Shown: positions 16,255-23,447 of the stretch, in pieces | Layout: each line of letters opens with the position of its first letter | Numbering within the stretch: position 1 is the stretch's first letter | IMG/VR virus record: IMGVR_UViG_3300020219_000012 | Span: 36,343-100,342 of that record | DNA length: 64,000 nt | Reading direction: 5' to 3' (one strand) | Source of the DNA: a virus | Notes under the pieces: model-generated | Database searches by the model: none | The model's input: the letters and a program-made list of their open reading frames with translations, nothing else | What the model was told of the DNA's origin: nothing | Position numbers and translations under genes: made by a program

Positions 16255-17640
16255 TTATCCAATCGGCATCACGATCGCCTTAAACTGCTCATCCTCGCCG
16301 CGGATCGTAACGGGCGAGGTTGCCTGATCTTTGGTGGGCGCAAACCCTAGTCGGATAAGGCCACTCTTGCACGCCAGTACAGCGGTCAGCAGGAAGCTGG
16401 CGTCGATTGCGACGTTGACCGAGGCCGGTCCGTCGAATCTCCTGGCCCCAATGGATTCCTTGAAACGCCGCCCCGACGGACCCGCGGAGGTGATGCTCAG
16501 CTCGTCACGTAAGACGTCGACGGCCAGCTCGATCCGCGTGTCGCCCTCGCCTCCATCGAGCTTCTTGAGGACGCGCTCGAGCTCGAGGCGGTCAACCGAC
16601 CAGTGACCGCGATGGCCGGCATTTACAGACCGCCAGTTTTCCAGTCCCTGGGTCCCGGTGGCGCCCTTCATGGTCGCGTCGGCGACGGCCTGGTAGTCCG
16701 CGCCGCGGGCCACTATCTGAGTTTCGCTGATCTCGATGGCCGTCCATTCGCGATTGGCCACCGTCCGCAGATAGCGGAAGAACTGCTCACCCACCACAAT
16801 GCCCGGAGGCAGCACACTGCCACGAGGCTGGACCTTCATCTGCGGCAGCTCGAGAATATGAAGGCGTACGCCGTCGGTGCCGACCGCCGTGCACACCACG
16901 GTTCGGTTGGCATCCAGGCTGAAATCGAACAGCACCCCATGCAGACCTGGGCGCGTCGGATCTTTCGAGGTGGCGGCCATGACCCGGTTGCAGATCTCCT
17001 CGAAGTAGAAGGCGGGGACCACCGCCCTAGCCTCCCATGCACGAATGAGTGGCCGAGATGGGAAGATGGCTTGGTCGGCGGTCTGCGGCATGCAGTGCTT
17101 TCCAATCCAGAACCGCCCGTCGCTCACTCCGACGGGGACTGTCTTGAAATTCTGTCGCATTGCATTCGCCGCACTCCTGGCGCGGCGGGCGGGCACGATG
17201 GCCGAGAAGCCAGCGCCGCCGGGCTTCGCCACGCCTACCGCAACGGCGGTCCACAGGGACGTTGAGGCGGCCTCCACGGTCATGCGATCCGAGTCCGGCT
17301 CATAGCCAAGCCTGACGTTGGACAGGAAGGGTAGCGCCTTGGTTGAGGGGATCGCCTTCTCGGCCGCGGACAGGAATCCGAACAGCACCTCACTGTCGAT
17401 CTCCACCCCTACAACCCGTCGGTCGGTGGCGGACGAGCTGGAGACGAAGCAGTCCGTGGGTGGCTTGGCCTTCCTCTTGACCTGCGATTCGTGACGTAGC
17501 TCCTCCGCGGTGACGATCTCCACCTCGCGAACCGGCACGGCGTCCGTCTCTGTCAGTCGGGCCTTCCGTGGTGGGCGGCGTGGGGCGAGGATCTCGGTCG
17601 CCAGGGTGGCCGGCGACAGCTTGTTTTCCATGGTGGGCAT
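16255..17640 (-). CDS. dnaN: DNA polymerase III beta-type sliding clamp
   Basis: 461 residues. From about residue 75 the protein has the length and strand pattern of three DnaN domains, with IPSTKALPFLSNVRLGYE in domain 1 and the closing strand FKAIVMPIG typical of beta-clamp C-termini. The first ~70 residues are a basic, low-complexity extension not found in bacterial DnaN. It would tether a polymerase to DNA. A GGCATAAG element lies 42 nt upstream of the start, behind a terminator, so it probably heads its own unit. Confidence 0.75.
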   Translation of the reverse strand: MPTMENKLSPATLATEILAPRRPPRKARLTETDAVPVREVEIVTAEELRHESQVKRKAKPPTDCFVSSSSATDRRVVGVEIDSEVLFGFLSAAEKAIPSTKALPFLSNVRLGYEPDSDRMTVEAASTSLWTAVAVGVAKPGGAGFSAIVPARRARSAANAMRQNFKTVPVGVSDGRFWIGKHCMPQTADQAIFPSRPLIRAWEARAVVPAFYFEEICNRVMAATSKDPTRPGLHGVLFDFSLDANRTVVCTAVGTDGVRLHILELPQMKVQPRGSVLPPGIVVGEQFFRYLRTVANREWTAIEISETQIVARGADYQAVADATMKGATGTQGLENWRSVNAGHRGHWSVDRLELERVLKKLDGGEGDTRIELAVDVLRDELSITSAGPSGRRFKESIGARRFDGPASVNVAIDASFLLTAVLACKSGLIRLGFAPTKDQATSPVTIRGEDEQFKAIVMPIG

Positions 17641-17681
17641 CGGTCGTTCTCCTGGATCCCGTGACGTCGGGGTCCAGATCT

Positions 17682-17689
17682 CTTATGCC
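17682..17689 (-). promoter_or_regulatory. GGCATAAG element, copy 1
   Basis: Preceded by GCT, 42 nt upstream of the sliding-clamp start and directly after a terminator on the same strand. Likely a phage promoter -10-type element. Confidence 0.6.
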
Positions 17690-17693
17690 AGCT

Positions 17694-17732
17694 AAAAAAG
17701 TGACCTCTCCCCGCGTGGGGAGGGAGAGGTCC
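17694..17732 (-). terminator. Rho-independent terminator
   Basis: On the minus strand the stem GACCTCTCC/GGAGAGGTC is followed by AC and six T residues. It ends the unit from the right before the clamp gene. Bases 17733-17832 hold no convincing gene; a frame there ends exactly on the terminator. Confidence 0.82.
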
Positions 17733-17832
17733 ACGGCACAGGTGCGCCCCCACACACGACGCCAACATCAAATCCATCGCGTTCCACCGAAACGAAGGAT
17801 TCGATTATTGGATACCTGCTCCTCTCGTAACT

Positions 17833-17840
17833 CTTATGCC
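17833..17840 (-). promoter_or_regulatory. GGCATAAG element, copy 2
   Basis: Contains the TAA stop codon of the 17834-18298 gene (CTG GCA TAA G). Identical to copy 1 over GCTGGCATAAGA. No start codon with ribosome site follows before the terminator, so it may be a weak or non-promoter copy. Confidence 0.45.
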
Positions 17841-18298
17841 AGCAAAGAGGCGTCGATCGGCGTGCCGCGGGGCAGCTCGTCGATGACGGTCGGGTCAAGG
17901 AACTCAACATCCGCAAGGCCGCGGTCATCGACAACATCCCGGAACCGCAACGAGAACTCGATGTTCACGGTTGACGAGTGTCCGTTCGGGTGACAGACCC
18001 CGAGCCTGCAGCGCCCACTGGCCTCGTAGGTCTGGGCCTCACCGGCCTTGCCGCCTGTCGAGCTCGGCTGGGTCAGGACCTGGATCTTGTTGTTGGCGAT
18101 GAAGTAGCGGCAGCCACTGGGATGGCCGTCGCTCATCTTGGTGAGCGCCTTGCGCAGCGCACAGATCATCTTCTCGTTCGGCGTCAGCGTGGCCACGCGC
18201 TTCGCCTTGCGATCAAGGCGATGGTTGACGGTCGCCGGGATGATGTTGCTGGTCGGCGCCTTGCGTTGGGCGGCGAACATTTCTTTGCGGATATGCAT
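17834..18298 (-). CDS. Hypothetical protein
   Basis: 154 residues, basic N-terminus (RKEMFAAQRKAPTSN), a middle with GCRYFIANNKIQVL and CRLGVCHP, and an acidic C-terminal end. Cysteines at about 62, 97 and 101 could bind metal. Its stop codon is embedded in a GGCATAAG element. It follows the Fe-S nuclease gene by only 4 nt, so probably the same operon. Not recognised. Confidence 0.55.
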   Translation of the reverse strand: MHIRKEMFAAQRKAPTSNIIPATVNHRLDRKAKRVATLTPNEKMICALRKALTKMSDGHPSGCRYFIANNKIQVLTQPSSTGGKAGEAQTYEASGRCRLGVCHPNGHSSTVNIEFSLRFRDVVDDRGLADVEFLDPTVIDELPRGTPIDASLLA

Positions 18299-18302
18299 TG
18301 GC

Positions 18303-19478
18303 CTACTCTACCTCGCTTTCATCATCCTCAGCATCCCCCAGCCGATAGCCACGGAACTCGGTCTTGACCTTGGTCTTCTGGATCTGGGCGATGTCGGATT
18401 CGAGTCCCGGGTTGGCCCGAGTCGCGACCTTGAGGAACTTCTTGAGCTTGCGGGAGTCTATGCTGGCCACCTCCTGGATTTCATGGCCGTACTCCATCAG
18501 GACATCAAGCAGCTCCTGCATGTCCCAGACTGCCGACGCCTTGGATCGGTACCCCCAGCACCACTTGTCGCCGATAACGACGGAGTCGTTCTCTTTGACG
18601 TAGGCCTTGAGGCGGGCCTTGAGCTCCTTGCTGAGGGCGTCCATGACAGTGATCCGCTGGGCGGCGTCGATGGCCTGGTCTTGGCTGATGACCTGGGTGT
18701 TTGTGACACTCAGATCCTGCGACAGCGGGCAGTGCTGGATGACATCGCAGTACTGGCAGTGCTTGCCGGGGATCGGATCCCAGTTCGAGATCTCCAGGAT
18801 CTTCTGCTCCTTGAGCATCAGCGTCTGCTCAAAGAGCTGAAGGTCTTTGACGGTCCTCTTGGTCTCCGCGTAGAAGCCGTACCGCAGGTACCAGATCCTG
18901 GCCGTGTACTCCTCGATGTGAGGATACAGCTTGGATGCCAGCCAGCAGTACATGGTCAGCTGCTCATGGGCGTCCAGCTCGGCCTGGGTCATGACATGCG
19001 GCTGGCTCTTCCAGTCCGTGACCGTGCAGTGCTTCTTGTTAACATCAACGACGTCAAGAATGCCGCGGTAACTGGCGTTGTCCCACTCGGTATCATCGAA
19101 CGCCTCATCGAGGGCGACCTTCTCCTCCACGCCGTAGATGTGCTTTGAGATCTGATATCGCTCCGCCCACAGCCGAACCCAGGACATGATTTCGCCGATC
19201 TCGGCGAGGATGGTGTGCGGGGTGTGGCTGGCTACCGCGTCGGAGATCTGGTCCAGCGACAGGCTGCTGGGCTGGATCTGCGCCTCCTGGCAAAGGGAGA
19301 TGAGCTCCGCGATCGCCTCGTGACAGGCGGACCCGCGCTCGGCGGCTACTCGGATATAGCGATCGTCGACCTTGTCGATGTAGTGGAGTTTCAGATACCT
19401 GGGACAAGCGGCGTTGGTCAGAAAAGAGGGTGAAAGTTTCAGGGACAGTTCCTGCCCCAGGACCTTCAGCTTCTTCAT
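18303..19478 (-). CDS. Cas4/RecB-type PD-(D/E)XK nuclease with Fe-S cluster
   Basis: 391 residues. Motifs in order: an N-terminal cysteine (AACPRYLK, C25), a RGSACHEAI helix, YRGILDVVDV and TDWKSQ (the D...DxK active site), and a C-terminal HCQYCDVIQHCP cysteine set. One N-terminal plus three C-terminal cysteines around a PD-(D/E)XK core is the iron-sulfur nuclease arrangement of Cas4, AddB and Dna2. Likely trims DNA ends to make ssDNA for the adjacent Sak4-like protein, whose stop overlaps this start by 4 nt. The C-terminal ~120 residues are an extra helical part. Confidence 0.78.
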   Translation of the reverse strand: MKKLKVLGQELSLKLSPSFLTNAACPRYLKLHYIDKVDDRYIRVAAERGSACHEAIAELISLCQEAQIQPSSLSLDQISDAVASHTPHTILAEIGEIMSWVRLWAERYQISKHIYGVEEKVALDEAFDDTEWDNASYRGILDVVDVNKKHCTVTDWKSQPHVMTQAELDAHEQLTMYCWLASKLYPHIEEYTARIWYLRYGFYAETKRTVKDLQLFEQTLMLKEQKILEISNWDPIPGKHCQYCDVIQHCPLSQDLSVTNTQVISQDQAIDAAQRITVMDALSKELKARLKAYVKENDSVVIGDKWCWGYRSKASAVWDMQELLDVLMEYGHEIQEVASIDSRKLKKFLKVATRANPGLESDIAQIQKTKVKTEFRGYRLGDAEDDESEVE

Positions 19479-20482
19479 TGCGTGACTTCAGTCCCCGGCG
19501 GTAGCGCCGTCGTAACGGACTGGGTGACGGCCGCCGCCTTCGCAGCAGACTTGGCCCTCGCCGACTCCTCCTCCTTGACCTTGCCCTCGAGGATCTCGAT
19601 CAGCTTGGCGTCGACCGCGTACTTCTTGAGAGAGGCCAGGCGCTTTGCTTCTGGTGCGCCGAGCTTGTCGAACAACTCCTTGATGCGCGGGGTCGCCAGG
19701 CGCTCGCGCTCGAGCGGCGTGGGACCGTCTTCGCCTTCCGCGGCAACCTGCGCCAGGGGCTGGCGCATCACCTCAGGCTCGTTGGTGCCGTCCGTGAGCC
19801 AGTCGCGCAGGACCTTGGCGACCTGGGCACCCGGCTTCTCGATGTACTGACCGTCCAGATCGGAGCAGCGTGTCTTGGTGATCGACAGCGCATGGTCATT
19901 GTTCATGTCGCCGACGACATCGAACTCGTACTCAAGGCCATCCCGCTGAACCGGAGCCAGACCAATCTTCTTGGGAGCCGTCTTGCCAGTGCGCTCGTCC
20001 TTCTCCAGGACGTACTCGGTCTTGGTCCTCATCGTGGCGATGACGTGAGCGCTGGAGCGAAGGACGCCCTCCACCATGCTGTTGTGCTGCGGGGTAACGT
20101 CCCGCCAGGCGTTGAAGGAGCTGCCACTGTTCGAGCGCTTGGCCGAACGATCCACCTGCTCCAGGGCGCCATCCTTGCCGGTCCAGGCGTGCGACAGGGA
20201 GTCGATGACGATCACGTCATAGCCTGCCGCGTCAGCCGCCGAGATCGCCTCGACGTACTTGGCCGGAGCGAAGCTGGCGAGCTCGAGGACATCGAACTCA
20301 AACTTGCCAGCGTACTTGGAGGCCGAGCCGCGCTCCGTGTCGATGACGGCAACCCGGCCGCCGGGCACGAGGTTGCAGGCGATTGCCAAGGCGGAGTAGG
20401 TCTTGCCGCTGCCCGCGGGGCCGATGAGGGCGATGCGCAGGCGGGCCTGCTTCTTGGTGGCCTTAACGAAATTCAAGCTCAT
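19475..20482 (-). CDS. Sak4-like RecA-fold ATPase (phage recombinase)
   Basis: 335 residues. Walker A GPAGSGKT (20-27), IDTERGSASKY, and a hydrophobic strand VIVIDSLSHAW as Walker B; these are the signatures of the phage AAA_24/Sak4 single-strand annealing family. The C-terminal ~90 residues are Ala/Glu/Lys-rich and probably flexible. Would anneal or pair ssDNA in phage recombination with the nuclease and OB-fold proteins nearby. A GGCATAAG element lies 85 nt before the start. Confidence 0.78.
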   Translation of the reverse strand: MSLNFVKATKKQARLRIALIGPAGSGKTYSALAIACNLVPGGRVAVIDTERGSASKYAGKFEFDVLELASFAPAKYVEAISAADAAGYDVIVIDSLSHAWTGKDGALEQVDRSAKRSNSGSSFNAWRDVTPQHNSMVEGVLRSSAHVIATMRTKTEYVLEKDERTGKTAPKKIGLAPVQRDGLEYEFDVVGDMNNDHALSITKTRCSDLDGQYIEKPGAQVAKVLRDWLTDGTNEPEVMRQPLAQVAAEGEDGPTPLERERLATPRIKELFDKLGAPEAKRLASLKKYAVDAKLIEILEGKVKEEESARAKSAAKAAAVTQSVTTALPPGTEVTQ

Positions 20483-20566
20483 GAGTCAGATCCTTTACCG
20501 GAGTGATGCCGGGGTGAAACGAACAGGGGCGCCAGCAACATGCCGCGCCCCGTCTGTCCTAAGAAC

Positions 20567-20574
20567 CTTATGCC
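20567..20574 (-). promoter_or_regulatory. GGCATAAG element, copy 3
   Basis: Located 9 nt after the stop of the 59-residue gene and 85 nt before the Sak4-like start. Context CCGGCATAAGG. Placed to drive the recombination genes. Confidence 0.6.
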
Positions 20575-20583
20575 GGCGGTCTG

Positions 20584-20763
20584 TCACTGGGCAGCGATTG
20601 ACGCCTCCAGCTGAGCGATCTCCTCCGTCAGGGCCGTCGCCTCCGTCGCCTCGGAGGCCGTCTTCTCCAGGACGCCATCGAGGGTCGCCAGACGAGATCT
20701 GGCAATCAGCAGGGCGTCCTCCTGGGCGCCCCTGACGCTCTCCACCCCGTACTTCTCAATCAC
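20584..20763 (-). CDS. 59-residue coiled-coil protein
   Basis: GTG start overlapping the upstream stop (GTGA). A single continuous amphipathic helix, VIEKYGVESVRGAQ... ending EEIAQLEASIAAQ, with regular heptads. Its coupling to the gene before it supports expression. Function unknown. Confidence 0.55.
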   Translation of the reverse strand: MIEKYGVESVRGAQEDALLIARSRLATLDGVLEKTASEATEATALTEEIAQLEASIAAQ

Positions 20764-20951
20764 GAGCGCGTGTCCTGAATCTCCCTGGAGGGCTGGAAGA
20801 TGCCGAGCTTGCCGAACCAGGCGGACACCACCTTCGTCACGTTGAGGCCACCAACCACCTCGCCGTAGTGAGTGATCTCCATGACGACATCGCCGTTGGA
20901 CTTGATGGTCGGAGTGACCTGCGGGAGATCGAGCTTTTGCGGGTTGTTCAT
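20760..20951 (-). CDS. Small hypothetical protein
   Basis: 63 residues, mixed beta/helix (PTIKSNGDVVMEITHYGEVVGGLNV). The start overlaps the previous stop and the end overlaps the next start, so it is part of a tightly coupled unit. Not recognised. Confidence 0.55.
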   Translation of the reverse strand: MNNPQKLDLPQVTPTIKSNGDVVMEITHYGEVVGGLNVTKVVSAWFGKLGIFQPSREIQDTRS

Positions 20952-21262
20952 TTTCTGTATCCCCTTCCCTTTGCCATGAATCGCCTGTTCGGGTTCAACG
21001 GGTCGTAGCGCCCTTCTCGTGCTGCGTCCCTGTTTGCCGACGCGCCATGATCGAGGGCGCCGGCTGGATTGCTGTGAGAGATGATGTGAACCGCCTTGAG
21101 CATGCAGGGGACGTCGAAGACGTCAGGCTCGGCGTCGGTGCCATGATCGAGCGCCAGGCGTGGGACCATGCTCTCGCACGGCACCGGGTCGTTGACCTCT
21201 GCCATGGGGACGATCTTCTCGAAAACGTGCCCGTGCGGACATTCGAAATCGTAAAGCGGCAT
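20948..21262 (-). CDS. FmdB-type zinc-ribbon protein
   Basis: 104 residues. The N-terminus MPLYDFECPHGHVFEKIV is that of FmdB-family putative regulators, but the first CxxC is replaced by C-x-H-G-H and the second pair is reduced to a single Cys (VPCESM), so the metal site is altered. The C-terminal part (NRDAAREGRYDPLNP, KGRGYRK) is basic. Widely seen in phages without known function. Confidence 0.65.
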   Translation of the reverse strand: MPLYDFECPHGHVFEKIVPMAEVNDPVPCESMVPRLALDHGTDAEPDVFDVPCMLKAVHIISHSNPAGALDHGASANRDAAREGRYDPLNPNRRFMAKGRGYRK

Positions 21263-21447
21263 CAGCGAACCTTCTTGATCTTGAAGAGGTCTAGTCGGGC
21301 GTCCAGGGCATCCTGGACGAATCCCGAGAAGGTCATCCCGTTGTTGCTTTCGAGGAAGCTCTCGACTCGCTGCACTGTGTCAGCCGGAAGGCTGACGGTC
21401 TTACGAGCAAAGCCTCCTGCGTAGCCGAGGCTGCGGTGACGACCCAT
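21262..21447 (-). CDS. Ribbon-helix-helix DNA-binding protein
   Basis: 61 residues. After a basic N-terminus, KTVSLPADTVQRVESFLESN gives the beta strand and first helix, and MTFSGFVQDALDARLDL the second helix, of an Arc/CopG ribbon-helix-helix dimer. Likely a transcriptional repressor; a 13-bp inverted repeat in the promoter of the gene just upstream (21779-21791) is a possible operator. Confidence 0.72.
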   Translation of the reverse strand: MGRHRSLGYAGGFARKTVSLPADTVQRVESFLESNNGMTFSGFVQDALDARLDLFKIKKVR

Positions 21448-21759
21448 TTAGACGTCCCAGCCCTTGCCGCGAGCCACGCGCTTGGATGCGTAGAACCGGA
21501 GCATCTTGTCGCCCATCTGCTGGCCCACGTCGTAGGCCTTCTCAGCGAGCGCGTTGCGGACCTGGTAGCTCGGATGCTCGGCCCGGAAGGAGATAAAAAA
21601 CCGGGGCGGCACGCCGTTGGCGCTGACGTGCACGCCAGTAGCGGTGCAGCCCATGGACTCAATCTCCGCCTTCTGCTCGATGATGAGGGTGGTCAGTGCA
21701 TCGTCGACCACGAGCTCGGCGTCGCTGGTGAGGGGTAGGCCGGCAATCCTTGGCTCCAT
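21448..21759 (-). CDS. Hypothetical protein with own promoter
   Basis: 103 residues from the ATG at 21759; longer upstream readings run through the terminator. It has a beta-alpha fold with MGCTATGVHVSANGVPPRFF in the middle and a helical C-terminus. No ribosome site; a TTGACT-18-TACTCA promoter ends 8 nt before the start, so the mRNA is probably nearly leaderless. Followed immediately by the ribbon-helix-helix gene. Function unknown. Confidence 0.58.
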   Translation of the reverse strand: MEPRIAGLPLTSDAELVVDDALTTLIIEQKAEIESMGCTATGVHVSANGVPPRFFISFRAEHPSYQVRNALAEKAYDVGQQMGDKMLRFYASKRVARGKGWDV

Positions 21760-21767
21760 GGAAAGTA

Positions 21768-21797
21768 TGAGTACTTCGTAAGACGGTCTTAAGTCAA
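21768..21797 (-). promoter_or_regulatory. Sigma-70-like promoter with internal inverted repeat
   Basis: TTGACT (21797-21792), 18-nt spacer, TACTCA (21773-21768). The spacer contains TAAGAC-G-GTCTTA (21779-21791), a perfect 6+6 inverted repeat well placed for a repressor, perhaps the ribbon-helix-helix protein encoded downstream. Confidence 0.58.
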
Positions 21798-21809
21798 CGG
21801 CGTTGAGGC

Positions 21810-21838
21810 AAAAAAAATAGGCCCCGGTCAAGGGGCCT
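21810..21838 (-). terminator. Rho-independent terminator
   Basis: On the minus strand AGGCCCC TTGACC-type loop GGGGCCT is followed by ATTTTTTTT. It lies directly downstream of the hyperacidic gene and upstream of the TTGACT promoter, separating two units. Confidence 0.85.
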
Positions 21839-21861
21839 GCTTTTCCGATGGGGCTGGAGGG

Positions 21862-22005
21862 TTACTCCGCGTCCGCCTTCTCGTCGTCGGAGTCGTCGCC
21901 GGACTCCTCGGACTCCTCGTCCTCGTCCTCGTCTTCGTCCTCGGACTCAGACTCCGCCTCGGGCTCGTCCTTCTCGGTCTCGGTCTCGGTCTCGTCGTCG
22001 GGCAT
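21862..22005 (-). CDS. Hyperacidic 47-residue protein
   Basis: ATG at 22005 with GAGGAG 6 nt upstream; stop just before a terminator. 30 of 47 residues are Asp or Glu and only two are Lys, with no hydrophobic core (MPDDETETETEKDE...). Such polyacidic proteins can be DNA mimics that block restriction enzymes or other DNA-binding host proteins, or histone-like chaperone tails; which applies here is unknown. Ribosome site, position and terminator support a real gene. Confidence 0.65.
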   Translation of the reverse strand: MPDDETETETEKDEPEAESESEDEDEDEDEESEESGDDSDDEKADAE

Positions 22006-22014
22006 GGTATCTCC

Positions 22015-22407
22015 TCAGGGTTTCGCGGAAGCCGAAGTGGCGTCCTTGGTTGCGGTCTTCGGCTTGGAAGCCGTACTGCCGGGATTATCACCGAGGTTTG
22101 CCTTGGCGTCATCCCCCTTTGCCTCGTCCTTCGGGACGTCGTCCAGACGAATCTGGCTGAGCAGTGCCTGGACTCGGGTGACGCACTTCGCGCAGAGGTC
22201 GACGAAGTGGATCTTGGTGGTGTCAGTGAGGAGGGACCCCTCGACGTAGACCCTGGGGGCGGTCGGGGTTGCGACCAGTCCGCCGTTGAACGCGGCGGTC
22301 CCGAGGGCTGCCGGGGCGGAGGGCTCATCGGATGGAGGCTGCGAATCCCCCTCGATGACCTTGTCGCAGCGATCGCAGATGATCTGAGTGACTTTCTTAA
22401 CGGCCAT
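22015..22407 (-). CDS. Zinc-binding protein with disordered tail
   Basis: 130 residues. ICDRCDKVIEG near residue 10 and LCAKCVTRVQ near residue 72 give two CxxC pairs, probably one zinc site in a split ribbon. The last ~40 residues are Lys/Asp/Ala/Ser-rich and disordered. Overlaps the preceding small gene by 11 nt. Function unknown. Confidence 0.62.
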   Translation of the reverse strand: MAVKKVTQIICDRCDKVIEGDSQPPSDEPSAPAALGTAAFNGGLVATPTAPRVYVEGSLLTDTTKIHFVDLCAKCVTRVQALLSQIRLDDVPKDEAKGDDAKANLGDNPGSTASKPKTATKDATSASAKP

Positions 22408-22585
22408 TTTTCTTTCCTCGAATCGGTTGCGGTGTGTTGTCCCAGACGTAAACGATCTGGGTGTCGCACTGTCGACATAGCGTGTTCGACAGGGCTGTAT
22501 TTTCTACGCGCCCCCCGCGGGCGTCGCGGCACTCGTGGGGGACGGGGAGGAAGGGGCGGATGCTAGTACGCAGGACCCTGGGCAT
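22397..22585 (-). CDS. Small zinc-type protein
   Basis: 62 residues, ATG at 22585. PHECRDARGG and TLCRQCDTQIVYVW supply H/C and CxxC ligands for a possible zinc site; the C-terminus is basic. Coupled by overlap to the next gene. Function unknown. Confidence 0.55.
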   Translation of the reverse strand: MPRVLRTSIRPFLPVPHECRDARGGRVENTALSNTLCRQCDTQIVYVWDNTPQPIRGKKNGR

Positions 22586-22588
22586 GAC

Positions 22589-23080
22589 TCAGTCTGGCAC
22601 AGGGCCGAGCATCATCAGAGAGTCGAACTCCGCTAGCGCCGGTGGCGTTAGGTAGACCAAGCCGCCATGCAGACGGCAAATGCTCTCGGATGCTGGGAAT
22701 GATCTCTTGCTCCAGAGCTCGCGCAGGCGCTTGAGTCGCCCCTCCTTCAGGTTGTGCTGATAGAAGGCCAGGCAGCGCAGGAAGCCATCGAGATAGGCCT
22801 CTCGATAGACCTTGGCAAAGTAGGCAGTGACTTTCGCGTTGGGATCGCTGGTGAGCGCCTCGGTGGCCGCACGACCGGACTGCGCCGCCGCCTCGGCCAT
22901 GTCCTTGGCTTGCGCCTCGAACGCCTCGGGGAACTGAAGGGCTGAGCCGTTGACCGTGATCTGCCCACAGGATCGGCAGACCAGCGGCAACTCGGCATCG
23001 TTGACGGCTCGCTTGCTGGACGCCGGCGTGGCTAAAAACTGGAACAGGCGGTCAGAGCCGCACCGGCCACAGCTCTGCAC
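22589..23080 (-). CDS. Zinc-ribbon hypothetical protein
   Basis: 163 residues. SCGRCGSDRLFQF and LVCRSCGQITVNG form a canonical zinc ribbon (residues 4-42); the rest is helical (AEAAAQSGRAATEAL, VYREAYLDGFLRCLA). Sits between two small DNA-binding or zinc proteins. A role in nucleic-acid binding is possible but not shown. Confidence 0.62.
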   Translation of the reverse strand: MQSCGRCGSDRLFQFLATPASSKRAVNDAELPLVCRSCGQITVNGSALQFPEAFEAQAKDMAEAAAQSGRAATEALTSDPNAKVTAYFAKVYREAYLDGFLRCLAFYQHNLKEGRLKRLRELWSKRSFPASESICRLHGGLVYLTPPALAEFDSLMMLGPVPD

Positions 23081-23082
23081 GG

Positions 23083-23286
23083 TCAGCTCCGCGGCCCTGC
23101 CGCCAGAGTCACCTCATCCCGAGCGACCTTCTCTTCGAGGGCCGCCAGGGCATAGGACATCAGAGACACCTTCTTCATCACGCAGAGCATCTTCACGCGC
23201 GTGTGGAAGCTCTCAGGGACCTCGACATGGAGGTTCTTGACCTTCTCCACGTCCTTGACATCAGATGCCTCTTTGTCGTTAGCCAT
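23083..23286 (-). CDS. Ribbon-helix-helix-type small DNA-binding protein
   Basis: 67 residues. An acidic/basic N-terminal tail is followed by NLHVEVPESFHTRVKMLCVM and KKVSLMSYALAALEEKV, the strand-helix-helix pattern of CopG/ParG proteins. No ribosome site; a TTGACT-17-TACCCA promoter ends 6 nt before the ATG. Likely an autoregulated repressor. Confidence 0.65.
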   Translation of the reverse strand: MANDKEASDVKDVEKVKNLHVEVPESFHTRVKMLCVMKKVSLMSYALAALEEKVARDEVTLAAGPRS

Positions 23287-23292
23287 GGTTAG

Positions 23293-23321
23293 TGGGTATC
23301 ATCGAATCAGGGTTCAGTCAA
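23293..23321 (-). promoter_or_regulatory. Sigma-70-like promoter for RHH gene
   Basis: TTGACT (23321-23316), 17-nt spacer, TACCCA (23298-23293), 6 nt before the ATG at 23286. Very like the 21768-21797 promoter (TTGACT/TACTCA). Confidence 0.58.
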
Positions 23322-23434
23322 CACCGCCAGGCAGCCAACATCAGAGTCAGAAAGCCGAACAGGACGATGAATGTCCCGTCCGACGTCAGCGGCCAGCGCG
23401 GCATCCGCCGTTCCTGGCGATTGCCTTCGATCAT
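23318..23434 (-). CDS. 38-residue membrane protein
   Basis: ATG at 23434 with GAGGAG 6 nt upstream. A basic, polar N-terminus (MIEGNRQERRMPRW) precedes one hydrophobic segment (TFIVLFGFLTLMLAAW). Probably an inner-membrane protein with one span. Could be an accessory lysis or superinfection protein, but nothing in the sequence decides this. Its stop codon lies in the -35 box of the next promoter. Confidence 0.55.
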   Translation of the reverse strand: MIEGNRQERRMPRWPLTSDGTFIVLFGFLTLMLAAWRC

Positions 23435-23447
23435 AGATCTCCTCGGC

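Noticed and set aside
17692-17830. Small frame ending on the terminator at 17694
   Set aside because: No start with ribosome site; its last residues are just the translated terminator hairpin.
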